Shown piece after piece: positions 52,812-62,445 of a stretch of DNA of 64,000 nucleotides. How positions within the stretch are numbered: the stretch's first letter is position 1; every line of letters starts with the position of its first letter. The notes below the pieces were generated by a model. That model was not told where the DNA came from. It was given only the letters and a program-made list of their open reading frames with translations, and ran no database searches. The stretch spans positions 1 to 64,000 of the forward strand of contig CAJRBF020000017.1 of the NCBI GenBank assembly GCA_907165275.2. Reading direction: 5' to 3'. Source of the stretch: Zygaena filipendulae (lineage: Eukaryota > Arthropoda > Insecta > Lepidoptera > Zygaenidae). The position numbers and the translations under genes were made by a program.

Positions 52812-52822
52812 AGACCATGACG

Positions 52823-52885
52823 AGCATCAGGTGTACCACTTGCCCGTTTGCCCCCTATGACATAAAAAAAAAAAAAAAAAAGGCT
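52823..52885 (-). mobile_element. Lepidopteran retroposon 3' end or fragment
   Basis: On minus: a T run, then ATGTCATAGGGGGCAAACGG and AGTGGTACACCTGATG, a wording common in moth repeats. It sits between the Gypsy protease codons and the truncated Polinton gene, and may have mediated the junction. Confidence 0.55.
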
Positions 52886-54655
52886 TTACTGGCATAACTG
52901 GTAAATTTGGATTTTTATTTTTAATTTCTACCCATAATTCCTCTGACAAACAAGTGATATCGCTTCCGGTGTCTAGAAGAGCCTCTATCTCAAAGGTAAA
53001 AATATTAACTAAAATTTCGCATCTAACGTTTTCTAACACTTCTTCCTCCCTGCGCGTTTCGTTTAATACAGTTTTAACATCTAATTCCGAGATAACTACA
53101 CCGTGTTCTAACATATTTGGTTTGCTTTGCATATGCTCCACGAAACTATGTTTCATTTCGCTAAATCCGTATCCTAAACCTTCCCTACGAGTTTGTCCGT
53201 TTAACGCTATTGGTTTATAAAGTCCGTTTAGATGTTTTCCTAGTTTCTCTCCTGGACGCCATCCCATCTTGCGCATTATTTCGTAACCTCGATTCCTTAT
53301 ACCGCTGACTACGACCGGAATCCTTTTCGTAGCCATTAATTGTTTAAATTTGTGGTGTTTTCTGATCCCTGCACTTCCTCCAAGCTAGCTGAAGTCATAG
53401 TTGATGTAGGTTTGACATTGGTTTTTACCTCGCTAGGTTTTTTCCAATCTTTCCTAAATTTATTTTGCATATCTCTCTTCCAACTATCGTTCGTTTTTGT
53501 TTTATAATTTTGATATCTTGGAGTCCGTTTTTCTAAGACCCTATTGTCGTCCATGATCCTCAAGAATTTACTTCTGCGATAGTTTGATTTTTAGACCAAA
53601 ACCACAAATCTTGTACGTTCGTAGGAAAATGTTTTATGATGTCCGATACTAAATCTTCTTCGGGTATTTGCCTAGTTAACATTTTTGCCTGACCGACTAA
53701 CTTAATCAAATGATCCATCATTTTTGGGCATTTTTCCATGTCCCATTTATTGTACGCGATTTCCCTACAAATTTTATTCTGTTCCGGCTTCCCCCAATAC
53801 GTTTCTAAGAACTCTCTTTTAAAATCCGCGAAATTGAACCAAGCATCCTTGTATATTCTAGCCCAATCCTTCGCTTCTGATTTGAAACAGTCGATCGCTA
53901 ACTGTACTTCGCGTCCCTTAGTGTCGCGGCGTTTGTCGAAATACGATTCTAAATCCTCTATGAACGTAACCGGGTGTGACCTATGTGGGTTATAAAACTT
54001 CGGTTTATCATGTTGTAGATTAGCAATGTCACTAACGTAAATGATTTTTTCTCGAACTTCGGGTTCAGAGTTTTCTAACGAATTTTCTAGGAATTTTTCC
54101 CCGTTTTCCTTAGATTGTTTTAATTCTTGACCGAGAACGTCTATTTATTTATTTATTTATTTAAAAGTTACACCAACATAGTAAACACTAACACTTACAG
54201 TAAAAAAACAAATTAGCATCAAATAATAGGATAAGTATCACTATACTGACAGGTGCAAACTGCATGCGATTTCCAAATAAAATTTACTATTACTAATTTA
54301 CTAATTACTAATTTACTATTTGAACATAAAATTTAGAGAAACAAAAAAAATAAAATAAAAATAATGATTGAAAGCTTGGTCCAAATAAAAACACAAAACT
54401 AAATAAGAAGGGTCCGCAAGGAGCACATTTACAAAGTGTGTGTTTATATTTATTTATTTATTTATATTGCAATCGTTGCGTTGTACGTTGGATTAGTTTA
54501 TAAAGATGTTCGTAAGTTTTCCCTTTCGTTAGGGAAGCCTTTAGACCCTTACTACATTTTCGTTTACGCGGTGGTTTGACGTTTCCCACGTCGACCAAAA
54601 CCTCACTAGAATCACTATTTTCAGCGTCCGAACTAGCGCCTTGTCGCTTACCCAT
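52886..54655 (-). pseudogene. Ty3/Gypsy gag, G-patch and protease remnant (broken)
   Basis: gag begins at ATG 54653-54655 (MGKRQGASSDAENSDSSE), is interrupted by an insertion 54143-54470, continues (EKIIYVSDIANLQHDKPKF, HPVTFIEDLESYF, FADFKREFLETYWGKPEQ), then a frameshift near 53575, then a basic segment to 53336. A TAATG overlap starts a second ORF (53336 downward) with a G-patch (GYEIMRKMGWRPGEKLG) and retropepsin (EALLDTGSDITCLSEEL), cut at about 52886 by the retroposon/Polinton. Related to the gag at 59213-59854. Confidence 0.8.
54143..54470. mobile_element. TTTA-flanked retroposon insertion in gag
   Basis: A run of TATTTATTTATT at 54143-54161 and TTTATTTATTTATTTATAT at 54448-54466 bracket about 330 AT-rich bases that interrupt the gag frame between RLQ and DVLGQEL. 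Probably a retroposon with an A/T-rich tail. Ends are approximate. Confidence 0.5.
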
Positions 54656-55330
54656 TTTAAACGTTTTTTATTTTTAATTGTTTTTTATTTATCACTTATT
54701 TAACTAATTTAATCGAACTACAGAAAATAACTAATTTAAACTTCTAAATCGCGAACGAAAATGTTTTATATTTTATTAAAAGTTTTTACGTATAATCACA
54801 CTAACACTAGCTAATCGACCTTGGACAATTTAATCGGTTAATAGTACATTGTTATCCTAGGGGTAAAAGTAAATTATTTAGTCCCTCGATCTATCCAAAC
54901 CCCGTCTCGGGACTAAATAAGTCTTTCTCCCGAGGATAACACTGTGCTTTTCATTACGAATGCAAGGAAAGTCAAAATAAAAATAGGAATTAGCTAAAGA
55001 AAAAATGAGTGAAGATCGGATAGTCGCTTGACACTTTCCCACCTATTTCTTTTTCTTTGGCCGGCTAGCTATTCAGCCAGTATTTTTTATTTACATTGTG
55101 GCGACCTAAAAAAAATGTTTTTCTTTAATTATTAAGTATTAATTAAAGAAAATAAAAAAATATAAATAGGAATTAGCTTAAGAAAAAGTGAGTGAATTTT
55201 ATTTTAATTAATACCTACTTAAACTTTACGTTATTTCAATTTTACATCGCGCTGGCTGTATAGAAAGTTGAAACATGGTTCAATAGAAATGTGAAAATAG
55301 ACCTAGTTTTTTTTTAATAATTTGACAGTT
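54656..55330. repeat. Gypsy leader or LTR debris with direct repeat
   Basis: AT-rich. ATAGGAATTAGCT-AAGAAAAA-TGAGTGAA occurs at about 54985 and 55166, separated by 180 bp. A TGGCGACC at 55096 could be a primer site on plus. No gene. Boundaries are not resolved. Confidence 0.35.
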
Positions 55331-56222
55331 GTCAGTTGAAAGCGATTCTCCCTAGGGCTGAAAAGGGTTATAGTACGGACCGCCAAGAGGGGATTTGTGG
55401 ATTAGCTAAAGCGCGTCAGATGAACATAAGGGGGGTACCTTGCACCATGTTGAGTACCTCCACCAAATATAGGCCCTCTACACTGGTGGGTGCGTCTAGA
55501 ATAACCGATCAGATTAGTAAAAAAAAATCGATAACTCGAAATACTCGAGCGCGTCAGATTAAGATATGGTGGGTTAATTACATAGTGAGAAGTATGTATA
55601 TGAATAATCTGACCATTTGAACGTGACGTAAGGGAGTTAGAGGATCACAAACTTGCAAAAAAAAACGCAACTTCGACATTCTCGAGCGCAGTTGATTTAT
55701 TTTTTATTTTAAAGTAAATAACTCAAGGATAGCGGGAAAAATATTATCTGCCGATTTTCATAAGCCGAAGAAACAAAAATCGTCTTCGAATCGAACGAGC
55801 AGCTGCAGTGAAACATGTACCTATTCATATCTCTGTCTTTCTTTCTCTTTTACTTTTTCTCTATCTCTCACTCTCTCGCACCGTCCTCACACTACTTTTC
55901 GTCGCCATAATGTCATCACAGTATATCACGGCGCTAAACGTGTCGAATTATAACTTTTTTTGGTCGGTTAAAATACATATTAAAATAAGTTAAGGTAAGT
56001 ATTACATCAAACTATAGGTTCACCTATACCTTTCACTTTAATGTAATTATATATATTATACAATGTGTTGTTTTGGTCAGCAACGCGCGTAACGGAGGTA
56101 GTAATATAACTAATATGGGTTCTAAAAAAAATATAAAAAAAAAATATTTTTTATAATTCGGAACATTATTTAAAAGAAAATCTCTGCACAAGATATCTAA
56201 AAATGTTTACATTAAATGGTAA

Positions 56223-56340
56223 TTGGTAAAGCCTTAGCGCGTAGACTAGAGCTACGACATCTACGCGCTACGAGCAGCTACATCGCGCGTCGCGTCGTCG
56301 CCGGTACCTACTTAGGTAGGTACCTACTTTTGCACAAACG
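56223..56340. repeat. Small inverted repeat and CCTACTTAGGTAGG palindrome
   Basis: TAGCGCGTAG at 56236 and CTACGCGCTA at 56261 are inverse arms, followed by a GC-rich CGCGCGTCGCGTCGTCG stretch and ACCTACTTAGGTAGGTACCTAC, typical lepidopteran repeat words. No gene. Confidence 0.5.
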
Positions 56341-56699
56341 TTTTACCTATTTAGATCACGGTAAGTAAACAACACATTTTAGACTCTCTTTCCCTCCATA
56401 CTTTACTGGGCTTAGGACCGGCAAAGGAACTGAATAATTTAGAAATTATTAAATTAGAAATGACATTTTTATCCATTAATAATATCCATTAAAGTTCTAT
56501 GGCGCTGTTATTAAGTACCTTTGGCGTATTTAAAAAGGTGAACGAACTTATTTACAATCATTAAACGTGATTTACAAATTATTGATTACACATAACACGA
56601 AGTCTTCTAAAAGTTTTTTTTATTTACACTGATTTTACGTTAACGGTTTATCTGTTCAGTGTCTACCGCGTTGCGCGATGCACACAGAAGCACGACATC

Positions 56700-57240
56700 G
56701 CAAATTGTCTTATAATCACGATAAAACAGTTTCATTCTTCGTAATCACTTCTAAAGCGTTCAGTATCTCTTGTTTTAATGTGTCGGCGTATTCGTCATGC
56801 GTACCACTTTACGTCACCCCACAAATAAAAGTCCAATTGAGTTAGATCGGGTGAACGTGGTGGCCACGGTATGGGTCCACCTCTTCCTATCCAACGATCA
56901 CCAAACTCCGATGTTAAATGGTCAATGCCAAAGCTTCACCCAGCATCCCAGGTAGGTATTCGCGCGCGGCTGCGCACGAAAGTAGGTATTCAAGGACTGC
57001 ATCTTGAACATTAACAGGGAGCCCAGATTGACCTCTACCTGTTGTGTGACGAGGTGTAGCGAATGTTACCCATTCCCTGAGACTAAAAACAACAGTCCTT
57101 ATGGTGTAACGAGTTTCACTTGGACGAGTTGAAAACGTCGCACTCCACTCGGCCACACTATTCGCTTCATCTTCGCTATTACTAAATACTCAATAAATCG
57201 TAAATTTCACTTTTGGTTAATCCTGCGAACGACCGAGCCA
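56700..57240 (-). pseudogene. Tc1/mariner-superfamily transposase remnant
   Basis: Near 56900-56810 on minus a DRWIGRGGPIPWPPRSPDL then TQLDFYLWGDVKW is the third catalytic Asp region of IS630/Tc1/mariner-type transposases. Upstream, 57170-56950 (SEDEANSVAEWS, GRGQSGLPVNVQDAVLEYLL) and an ATG at 57240 (MARSFAGLTKSEIYDLLS) look like its N-terminal part. The first two catalytic Asp blocks are missing, and frames change, so it is internally deleted. Confidence 0.5.
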
Positions 57241-57520
57241 TTTTAGCACAGAAACAACGCACGCGCAATAGCCGCGGCTGTGGAAGGCAGACTAGCTGGC
57301 GCCTGGCGCTGGCCGCTGGCGCTAGCGCCGGCGGGCGGGGGTGGCACATCGCCGCGCCCCCCGGCCCCCGCCGCCCGCCCGCCCCGCCGCATTCGCCCGC
57401 GTTCCCACCGAGGCGGGGTGTATGTAGGTACTATGTACGTAGGTACTACTGCATGCCATATGATGCGCGCCGCGCCGCGCGGTCAACGACCGGTAGCGTA
57501 GGCTCGCCCGCTTGTATAAA
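57241..57520. other. GC-rich island, no gene supported
   Basis: Runs such as GCGCTGGCCGCTGGCGCTAG and CCGCCGCCCGCCCGCCCC stand out in AT-rich surroundings. ORFs on both strands are Pro/Arg/Ala-rich as expected of GC-rich noise. It lies upstream of the transposase remnant and could be its promoter/5' region. Confidence 0.45.
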
Positions 57521-57870
57521 CAAAATAAATAATTTTTTCGGATTTTCCTTGAAAAAATAATTTTTTTTTTTTATATTTTTTTTGACATCAGTATCGTTAG
57601 TACAACCACCTCTGTGACGGGCGTTGTTGACCAAAACAACAGTCTGTATAATAAAGCTCATCACAAAACAACGCGTTCATGTTATTATATGTAAAACGCT
57701 CTGGTTTGTTTGTGCTTTAAAGTTAGTTTTGTGAATAATATTTTGTGAGCTTTTACATATTTCATAGAAATATAAAGTGTGTTTTTTGTGAACAAGAAAT
57801 AGCTCATAAAGTTATTAAACTTACACGTCAGAAAGAAAAAAAAATCTTAAAAATAAATCATAATTTTTGT
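57521..57870. other. AT-rich stretch, nothing supported
   Basis: Long T and A runs (57557-57583, 57833-57843). No gene, RNA or clear repeat. Confidence 0.4.
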
Positions 57871-58300
57871 TTCTAGGAGTCAGATTAATAATACCCCTCA
57901 AAATTATTGTCAGATTTTAAGCCAACATAACTTGGAGTGCAAGCTGAACCTTCTGTAAAATAATCTGACACGCTCGAGTATTTCAAAATTGAGATTTTTT
58001 TTTGCATTTTCAAAAATTCGCTACTACCTTGCGTCACCTCCGAATTGGCAGATTTTCGAAGGGGAGCATTTTTAGGGCTCACTTAACATCCCCTTTGAAT
58101 ATCTGACGCGCTCGAGTAAATGTTTTTTTTTTTTCATTTTCTCCACTTCCGGATGGCCACCCCCACCACGCAAATCGGCAGATGAATATATTTTCGATAT
58201 CAGAGACACCTTGGAGTATCTAAACTACAATATCTGACGCGCTCGAGTATTTCCATTTTAATATTTTTTTTTACATTTTTGAAAGCCTGTAGAAGCTAAA

Positions 58301-58740
58301 CCCACCGGTGAATGAAAAAATATCATATGACCTTATTTTGTTTATATCTCCTAATCTTCAAAACCCAATAGGTCCCAACGACGCTTGAGTCGCTCCTGAA
58401 TTAGCATCGGTATCTCCCGTACTATTACTTTCAACCCACTTCTCAGGCAACTTCAGACCTACTTTCCGAGTATTTTTCACTGTTTAACGCTTCTATTCTT
58501 CAAGAGTTTTAACTTCAATATAAATTTTCATTCCTTAGCAATCTGCAAAGAAATGCAAACTTATAATACCTTCCCCCTGACTTTTATAATGCAAACACTT
58601 TCAAGCCGAGGTCCAATCTCAAGACCTTTCCATTTTCACAAGCAACAATTTGTAGGGCATTTATCCCTACTTGAAATTTACTTTAACTAGCCATGACGAT
58701 CCCGATTTTACGTTAATTTAATTTAAACTGATTAGGAATC
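58301..58740 (-). other. Gypsy 5' leader, no gene
   Basis: The part from about 58590 resembles 60215-60320 (CTCA-AACCTTTCCATT, ACAAC-AATTTGTAGGG-TT-CCCTAC), so it is the leader between primer site and gag of a related element whose gag is not present to the left. Confidence 0.5.
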
Positions 58741-58755
58741 CTGGTCACGGCACCA
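58741..58755 (-). other. Gypsy primer-binding site
   Basis: On minus TGGTGCCGTGACCAG, two bases from the LTR end. The same word occurs at 60513-60527. It is of the type used by Gypsy elements of several insects. Confidence 0.65.
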
Positions 58756-58758
58756 ATT

Positions 58759-59190
58759 TGTAACTTACCCCCCCTCGCGCGACTTTCTCCGATCTGCTTC
58801 TTACTACGATAATCTCTAATTTGGCCTGATTGTCTAGTGGTTAGGACTCAAATTTCATTGTGCGCAGTTACCTATGATTCTTTTAGGTTGAGATTGAACT
58901 ATCGTCTTAGTATTTGCATCATAGTTTTTAGTTTGGTTAAGTTTATAGCTAAGATTCTAAAGTTAATACATGAACGATGTCTAATTTATGTTTAGCGAAT
59001 ACACGAACGATTTTAGACTAGTACACGAACGAATCCCTATTTTTATTGCTTTCGTGCGACCTCTTTCCTAACTTTAGGTGGATGATCTATTTTTAGTTTA
59101 TCTATGTGGATGATCTACTTTTAGTCTATTTATGTGGATGATCTAGTTTAAAGTTTTGTTAGTTTGTTTCTGGCGACCTGCCTCCCTAAC
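58759..59190 (-). repeat. Gypsy LTR with tRNA-like segment
   Basis: Starts TGTAACTTACC on plus (end of the LTR in element sense) and probably ends near CTAACA at 59190. Related to 11730 and 60532. A 432-bp LTR inserted into the gag gene of the neighbouring copy, whose frame stops making sense at about 59220. Confidence 0.6.
58828..58900 (+). other. tRNA-like (A/B box) segment in an LTR
   Basis: GGCCTGATTGTCTAGTGGTT then AGGACTC is a good A box for a Glu/Asp-type tRNA, and AGGTTGAGATTGAACTATC about 50 bp later is a weak B box. The acceptor stem cannot be verified by eye. Confidence 0.4.
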
Positions 59191-59212
59191 ATTATATCGA
59201 TGTTTTTTTTTA

Positions 59213-59854
59213 TTAGTTTGTTTTCCGGCCTAATTCATTATGTATTGAGTTTGATTTTTCCCCGTTCCATTTGTTATACGCAATCTCTCTACGTATTTTG
59301 TCCTGCTCGGGTTTTCCCCTATAAGTTTCGAGAAATTCTCGTTTAAAGTCATTGAAACTATACCATGAATCTTTATGAATTCGGGCCCACGCCTTTGCCT
59401 CCGCCTTAAGAAACTCAATGGCAATTTGTACCTCTCGTCCTTTCACATCACGTCTCTTTTCAAGATACGTTTCAAGGTCCTCGATAAAAGTAACCGGATG
59501 CCCCTTCTCTGGGTTACTGAATTTAGGTTTTTCGTGCTGTAAACTCGATATATCACTTACATATATGATTTTCTCTTGAACTTCCGGCTCTGAACTCTCA
59601 ATTGTAACCTCTTGAGGTACATCTTCCTTTTCAGATGGCCGCTTAAGCTCTTGTTCGAGAACTTCAATCTTGTTTTGTAACCGTCGTGTAGTTCGCTTGA
59701 ACAACTTGTACAAACGATCATACTTTATTCCTTTATCAGGTACCTCCTTTTCACTGCCTTCGCGCCGCCTTTTACGCTGTGGCTGTACATTTTCTATTTC
59801 GGTCTCGGCTTCAACAGACTCCGTGGGTCCTACATTCTCCTTCCTCTTGCCCAT
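59213..59854 (-). pseudogene. Ty3/Gypsy gag, C-terminally cut
   Basis: 213 codons from ATG 59852-59854 (MGKRKENVGPTESVEAETE). Basic N-terminus, coiled segment (QNKIEVLEQELKRPSEKED), then the capsid-like part (EKIIYVSDISSLQHEKPKF, HPVTFIEDLETYL, FNDFKREFLETYRGKPEQ). Compared with the gag at 54655, homology ends near IHNELGR, where a T/A run and an LTR begin, so the C-terminal half has been lost by insertion. Confidence 0.8.
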
Positions 59855-60035
59855 TTTTATTTATGCACTGATTCACTGGATTAAAATTATTAAAAATCAA
59901 ACTAAATCACAAGACAAGTCACTTAACAACTATTACACTTAACAACTATTATGATACAATTAATTTAAGGATCGTCCTTGCGATGTCAGTAACAGAACTT
60001 TCGCTTTTAGCACTGTTAAAATGTCAATAATTGTC

Positions 60036-60182
60036 TTTACATATCACTTTCACTATTAATGTTACTCGAGATAATGTTCTTTATATGTATCACTTTCACT
60101 ATCGCTGTTACTCAAGATACGTATTTAAATATCACTTTCACTATTAATATTACTCGAGATACGTATTTAAATATCACTTTCG
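60036..60182. repeat. Tandem repeat, about 45 bp, 3.5 units
   Basis: ATATCACTTTCACTATTAAT followed by TTACTCGAGATA recurs at 60038, 60087, 60130 and partly at 60170 in the Gypsy leader. Confidence 0.8.
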
Positions 60183-60371
60183 GCAATCTGCAAGAGCATT
60201 GCAAGTTAATATTCCCAGCCTCAACACTTATAATGCGGATATTCAGAGTCAGGGTCGAATCTCATAACCTTTCCATTGCACGGACAACAAATTGTAGGGT
60301 GTTACCCCTACGTTATTGTGTTTAAATAGCCATGCATTTATTGATCTAGGCCATTTGTATTCATTTTAGTC

Positions 60372-60495
60372 AACCTTGCGATACACTGTCGCAGTCATTT
60401 TTATTTATTTAATTCAACCATGCGATTCGCCATCGCGGTCGTTTATGCGTATGTAAGCCAACCATGCGAATCACTGTCGCGGTCGCTTTTACATT
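60372..60495. repeat. Tandem repeat, three copies of CCATGCGATTCACTGTCGC
   Basis: Copies start near 60372, 60418 and 60460, in the leader just before the primer site (60513-60527). The unit is about 45 bp with some divergence. Confidence 0.75.
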
Positions 60496-60531
60496 ACTAA
60501 CTTAGCCATGATCCTGGTCACGGCACCAAAT

Positions 60532-60727
60532 TGTAACTTTCACCCATCTTCATCAATACATGAACAACATCAAAGATGTTGAACATTTTAATTTTGGCCA
60601 ATTTCGTCTAATAGTTAGACTCTGTTTTACGTTGTGTTTGAAATAACTCCAGTTCTTTTAGGTTGTGATTCGATTCCGTCATCATCCTATCCACATTATT
60701 ATAATGGGTCGAGGCTGGGTTTAGGTA
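60532..60727 (-). repeat. Truncated Gypsy LTR
   Basis: TGTAACTTTCACCC onward is close to the start of the solo LTR at 11730 and to 58759. It lies directly after the primer site and is cut at about 60727, where BEL/Pao coding sequence begins. Holds a tRNA-like segment at about 60599-60682 with B-box-like GTGATTCGATTCC. Confidence 0.65.
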
Positions 60728-60858
60728 TTCACATGGGCAAGGACAACGTAATCCGAGTTGCAGATATTCGCACAAACAAGGGCGTTGTGCGAAGAGCAGT
60801 TCACAAGCTATGTCCTCTACCAATCATGAACGAGGGAGAATCCACAAAGTCTAGTTGA
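60728..60858 (+). pseudogene. BEL/Pao integrase C-terminal fragment
   Basis: About 43 codons (NVIRVADIRTNKGVVRRAVHK, then LCPLP) match the end of BEL/Pao pol, comparable with RIRVVLVKTKGG...LCPLP of the element at 5150-5240. Nothing else of that element is present here. Confidence 0.75.
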
Positions 60859-60894
60859 AAGGCACACCTTTCACACCTTTCAACCTTATAACGA

Positions 60895-62110
60895 GTTGAA
60901 TACCGACGTTTGTGCCGACGCGCTTTCTAGAATAATTATAACATCTAACGAATTAAAAGACATGAATGAAGAGATTGTAAACGTTATGACGAGGGCACAA
61001 AGTAGAAAATTAAATCAGCAAAGTGACAAACAGTCTCCTTGTATTGCTACGAACGATAGGCCTGATCAACCTAGAGTTTTGGACATACTAAGGAAACCGA
61101 GTGACTCTGTTGAATTTTGTTTTATAAAGGAAAAAGACTTAAACACGTTACGATTAAAGAACGAAGTGACCGAAGAGTCAGAGTGTTTTAGTTTTGTACC
61201 GAGTAGGTTAACGATATTCATAAGCCTCGGTTATATGTCACATTTCACGCAAGACGTATTTGTGGTGAAACTGAGAGATTTTTGTGAAAAAATTAAAGTA
61301 GAGCAAGTTTGTATGATTAAAAATGAACAAAACGCGTTATTTGTTAAAGAATTAATAAATGAGATTAAAAGTTTAAAGGATTGGTCCGGACCCCAATTTT
61401 GTATATTGCGAGGAGTAAAGAGAGTAATCGATAACAACGAGATAAAATATATTTTGAACAGTTTCCATTTATTGCCTACTAGCTGGCATGCGGGAATAAG
61501 CAAGATGGTAAACAATATAAAATGTTTGTATTACTGGCCAAGACTCGAGAAAGACGTCAAGGATTTCGTTAATAACAAAAAAATTAAAACCGACTTCCAA
61601 AAACACAAAACTGAAAAGCTAAAAATAAAATGCTAAAATTAAGAAAATACCGATTTAATCCAAAAGACAAAAACACACGTAATATTATTATTGGTTTGTG
61701 CTACCACTGATCGGTTTGAATTCGGTGACAAGCCGTATGAACTTGTGTTCGGCAAACGATGTAGATTACCCAGTATCATAAATGAACCTGTAGAACCATT
61801 ATATAATATAGATAGTTATCCTTTAGAGCTTAAAAGTAGATAAAAAATAGCAAAAGCAGACGCTCATAAGAATTTAATTAAGTCCAAAAATGTAACGAAA
61901 TTACTTTACGATAAAAATGTTTATCCTATAGAATATAAGAATAGCGATTTAATTTTGGTAAAAAACGAATGTGCCTCAAAGTTAACTAAGTTGTATGATG
62001 GTCCATTTTTAGTATTAGAAGATTTGGGTGTAAACGTAAAAATTGTCAAGAATAATAACAAAACAGATGTTTTCCACAAAAATAGGACAAAGCCATATGT
62101 AACCACCTAG
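60895..62110 (+). pseudogene. Ty3/Gypsy pol fragment: end of RNase H and integrase
   Basis: The first frame (60896-61560) starts at NTDVCADALSR, the end of RNase H, passes a linker and reaches the integrase zinc-binding helix region (LLPTSWHAGISKMVNNIKCL, WPRLEKDVKDFV). It is broken by an AAAACCGACTTCC-containing insertion about 61575-61700. The integrase core with the DDE triad is missing; the C-terminal part resumes at about 61700 (DRFEFGDKPYELVFGKRCRL) with a stop near 61841, then YDGPFLVLEDLG and KNRTKPYV. It ends with an LTR-proximal UTR. Confidence 0.8.
61575..61700. mobile_element. Small repeat with AAACCGACTTCC end in integrase
   Basis: Replaces the integrase core. Starts like the inverted repeat at 18398 (ACCGACTTC). 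A-rich. A deletion of the core must have accompanied or preceded it. Confidence 0.45.
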
Positions 62111-62320
62111 TGTAGAAATCTGCTTACTGTTTAGAGTTACTATTTAGGTATCTGCAACATTGTATTATGCTATGATGATACGATATTATGTTACGCTATG
62201 ACTTGCTTTGTATAATCATATCTACTTATTGTTTTGTTTTGTGTATGTTAATCAATGTAATGTTTTCAAAAAAATCTTATTGTATTCAAGATTTTCTTTT
62301 AAATTTTTCACCCCCGGAGG

Positions 62321-62445
62321 TGTAGTGTGTAATGTATAGGTATAGCTACGTATATGCATTCCTTAGAACGTAAGTACATATTAATGTGAACACTCTAATA
62401 AATGTCAGCATTCGTTACTGAGACACCGGACTACTCATTTCTACA
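62321..62445 (+). repeat. Gypsy 3' LTR, 125 bp
   Basis: Preceded by a purine tract (CCCCCGGAGG, 62311-62320) and the end of pol. Inverted ends TGTAG...CTACA. AATAAA near 62398. Following sequence begins TCCCGACTAG. No partner LTR is in the window. Confidence 0.65.

Larger units (their letters stand above)
41892..52822. mobile_element. Endogenous Polinton/adintovirus-like element, right end truncated
   Basis: A protein-primed PolB on plus and a block of nine genes on minus: exonuclease-like, major capsid-like, core-like, penton-like, adenain-like protease, PLA2 protein, chromodomain integrase, fibre-like and a conserved truncated gene. This set is typical of Polintons/Mavericks and the adintoviruses described in animals. 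No terminal inverted repeat is visible: the right end is cut inside a gene and joined to a retroposon tail within a Gypsy protease gene, and the left boundary is unknown (it may include the spliced gene and the IAP). No FtsK/A32-type ATPase is seen. Most frames are open, suggesting a young insertion. Confidence 0.85.
55340..58300. mobile_element. About 3-kb unit bounded by inverted ATCTGACGCGCTCGAG repeats
   Basis: CTCGAGCGCGTCAGAT-type words face right at 55544 and, degraded, 55408 and 55683. The inverse ATCTGACGCGCTCGAG occurs at 57963 (one mismatch), 58101 and 58232. GAAATACTCGAGCGCGTCAGAT is shared by both flanks. The inside holds a transposase remnant and a GC-rich block. I infer a large DNA transposon with repeated subterminal sites; exact ends and target duplication were not found. 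Confidence 0.5.

Noticed and set aside
57213..57560. 115-codon ORF over the GC-rich island
   Set aside because: Pro/Ala/Arg-rich in all frames, as expected from composition.
58828..58900. A functional tRNA gene
   Set aside because: A-box is good, but the B box is weak and no acceptor stem could be paired by eye; better treated as a tRNA-like fossil in an LTR.
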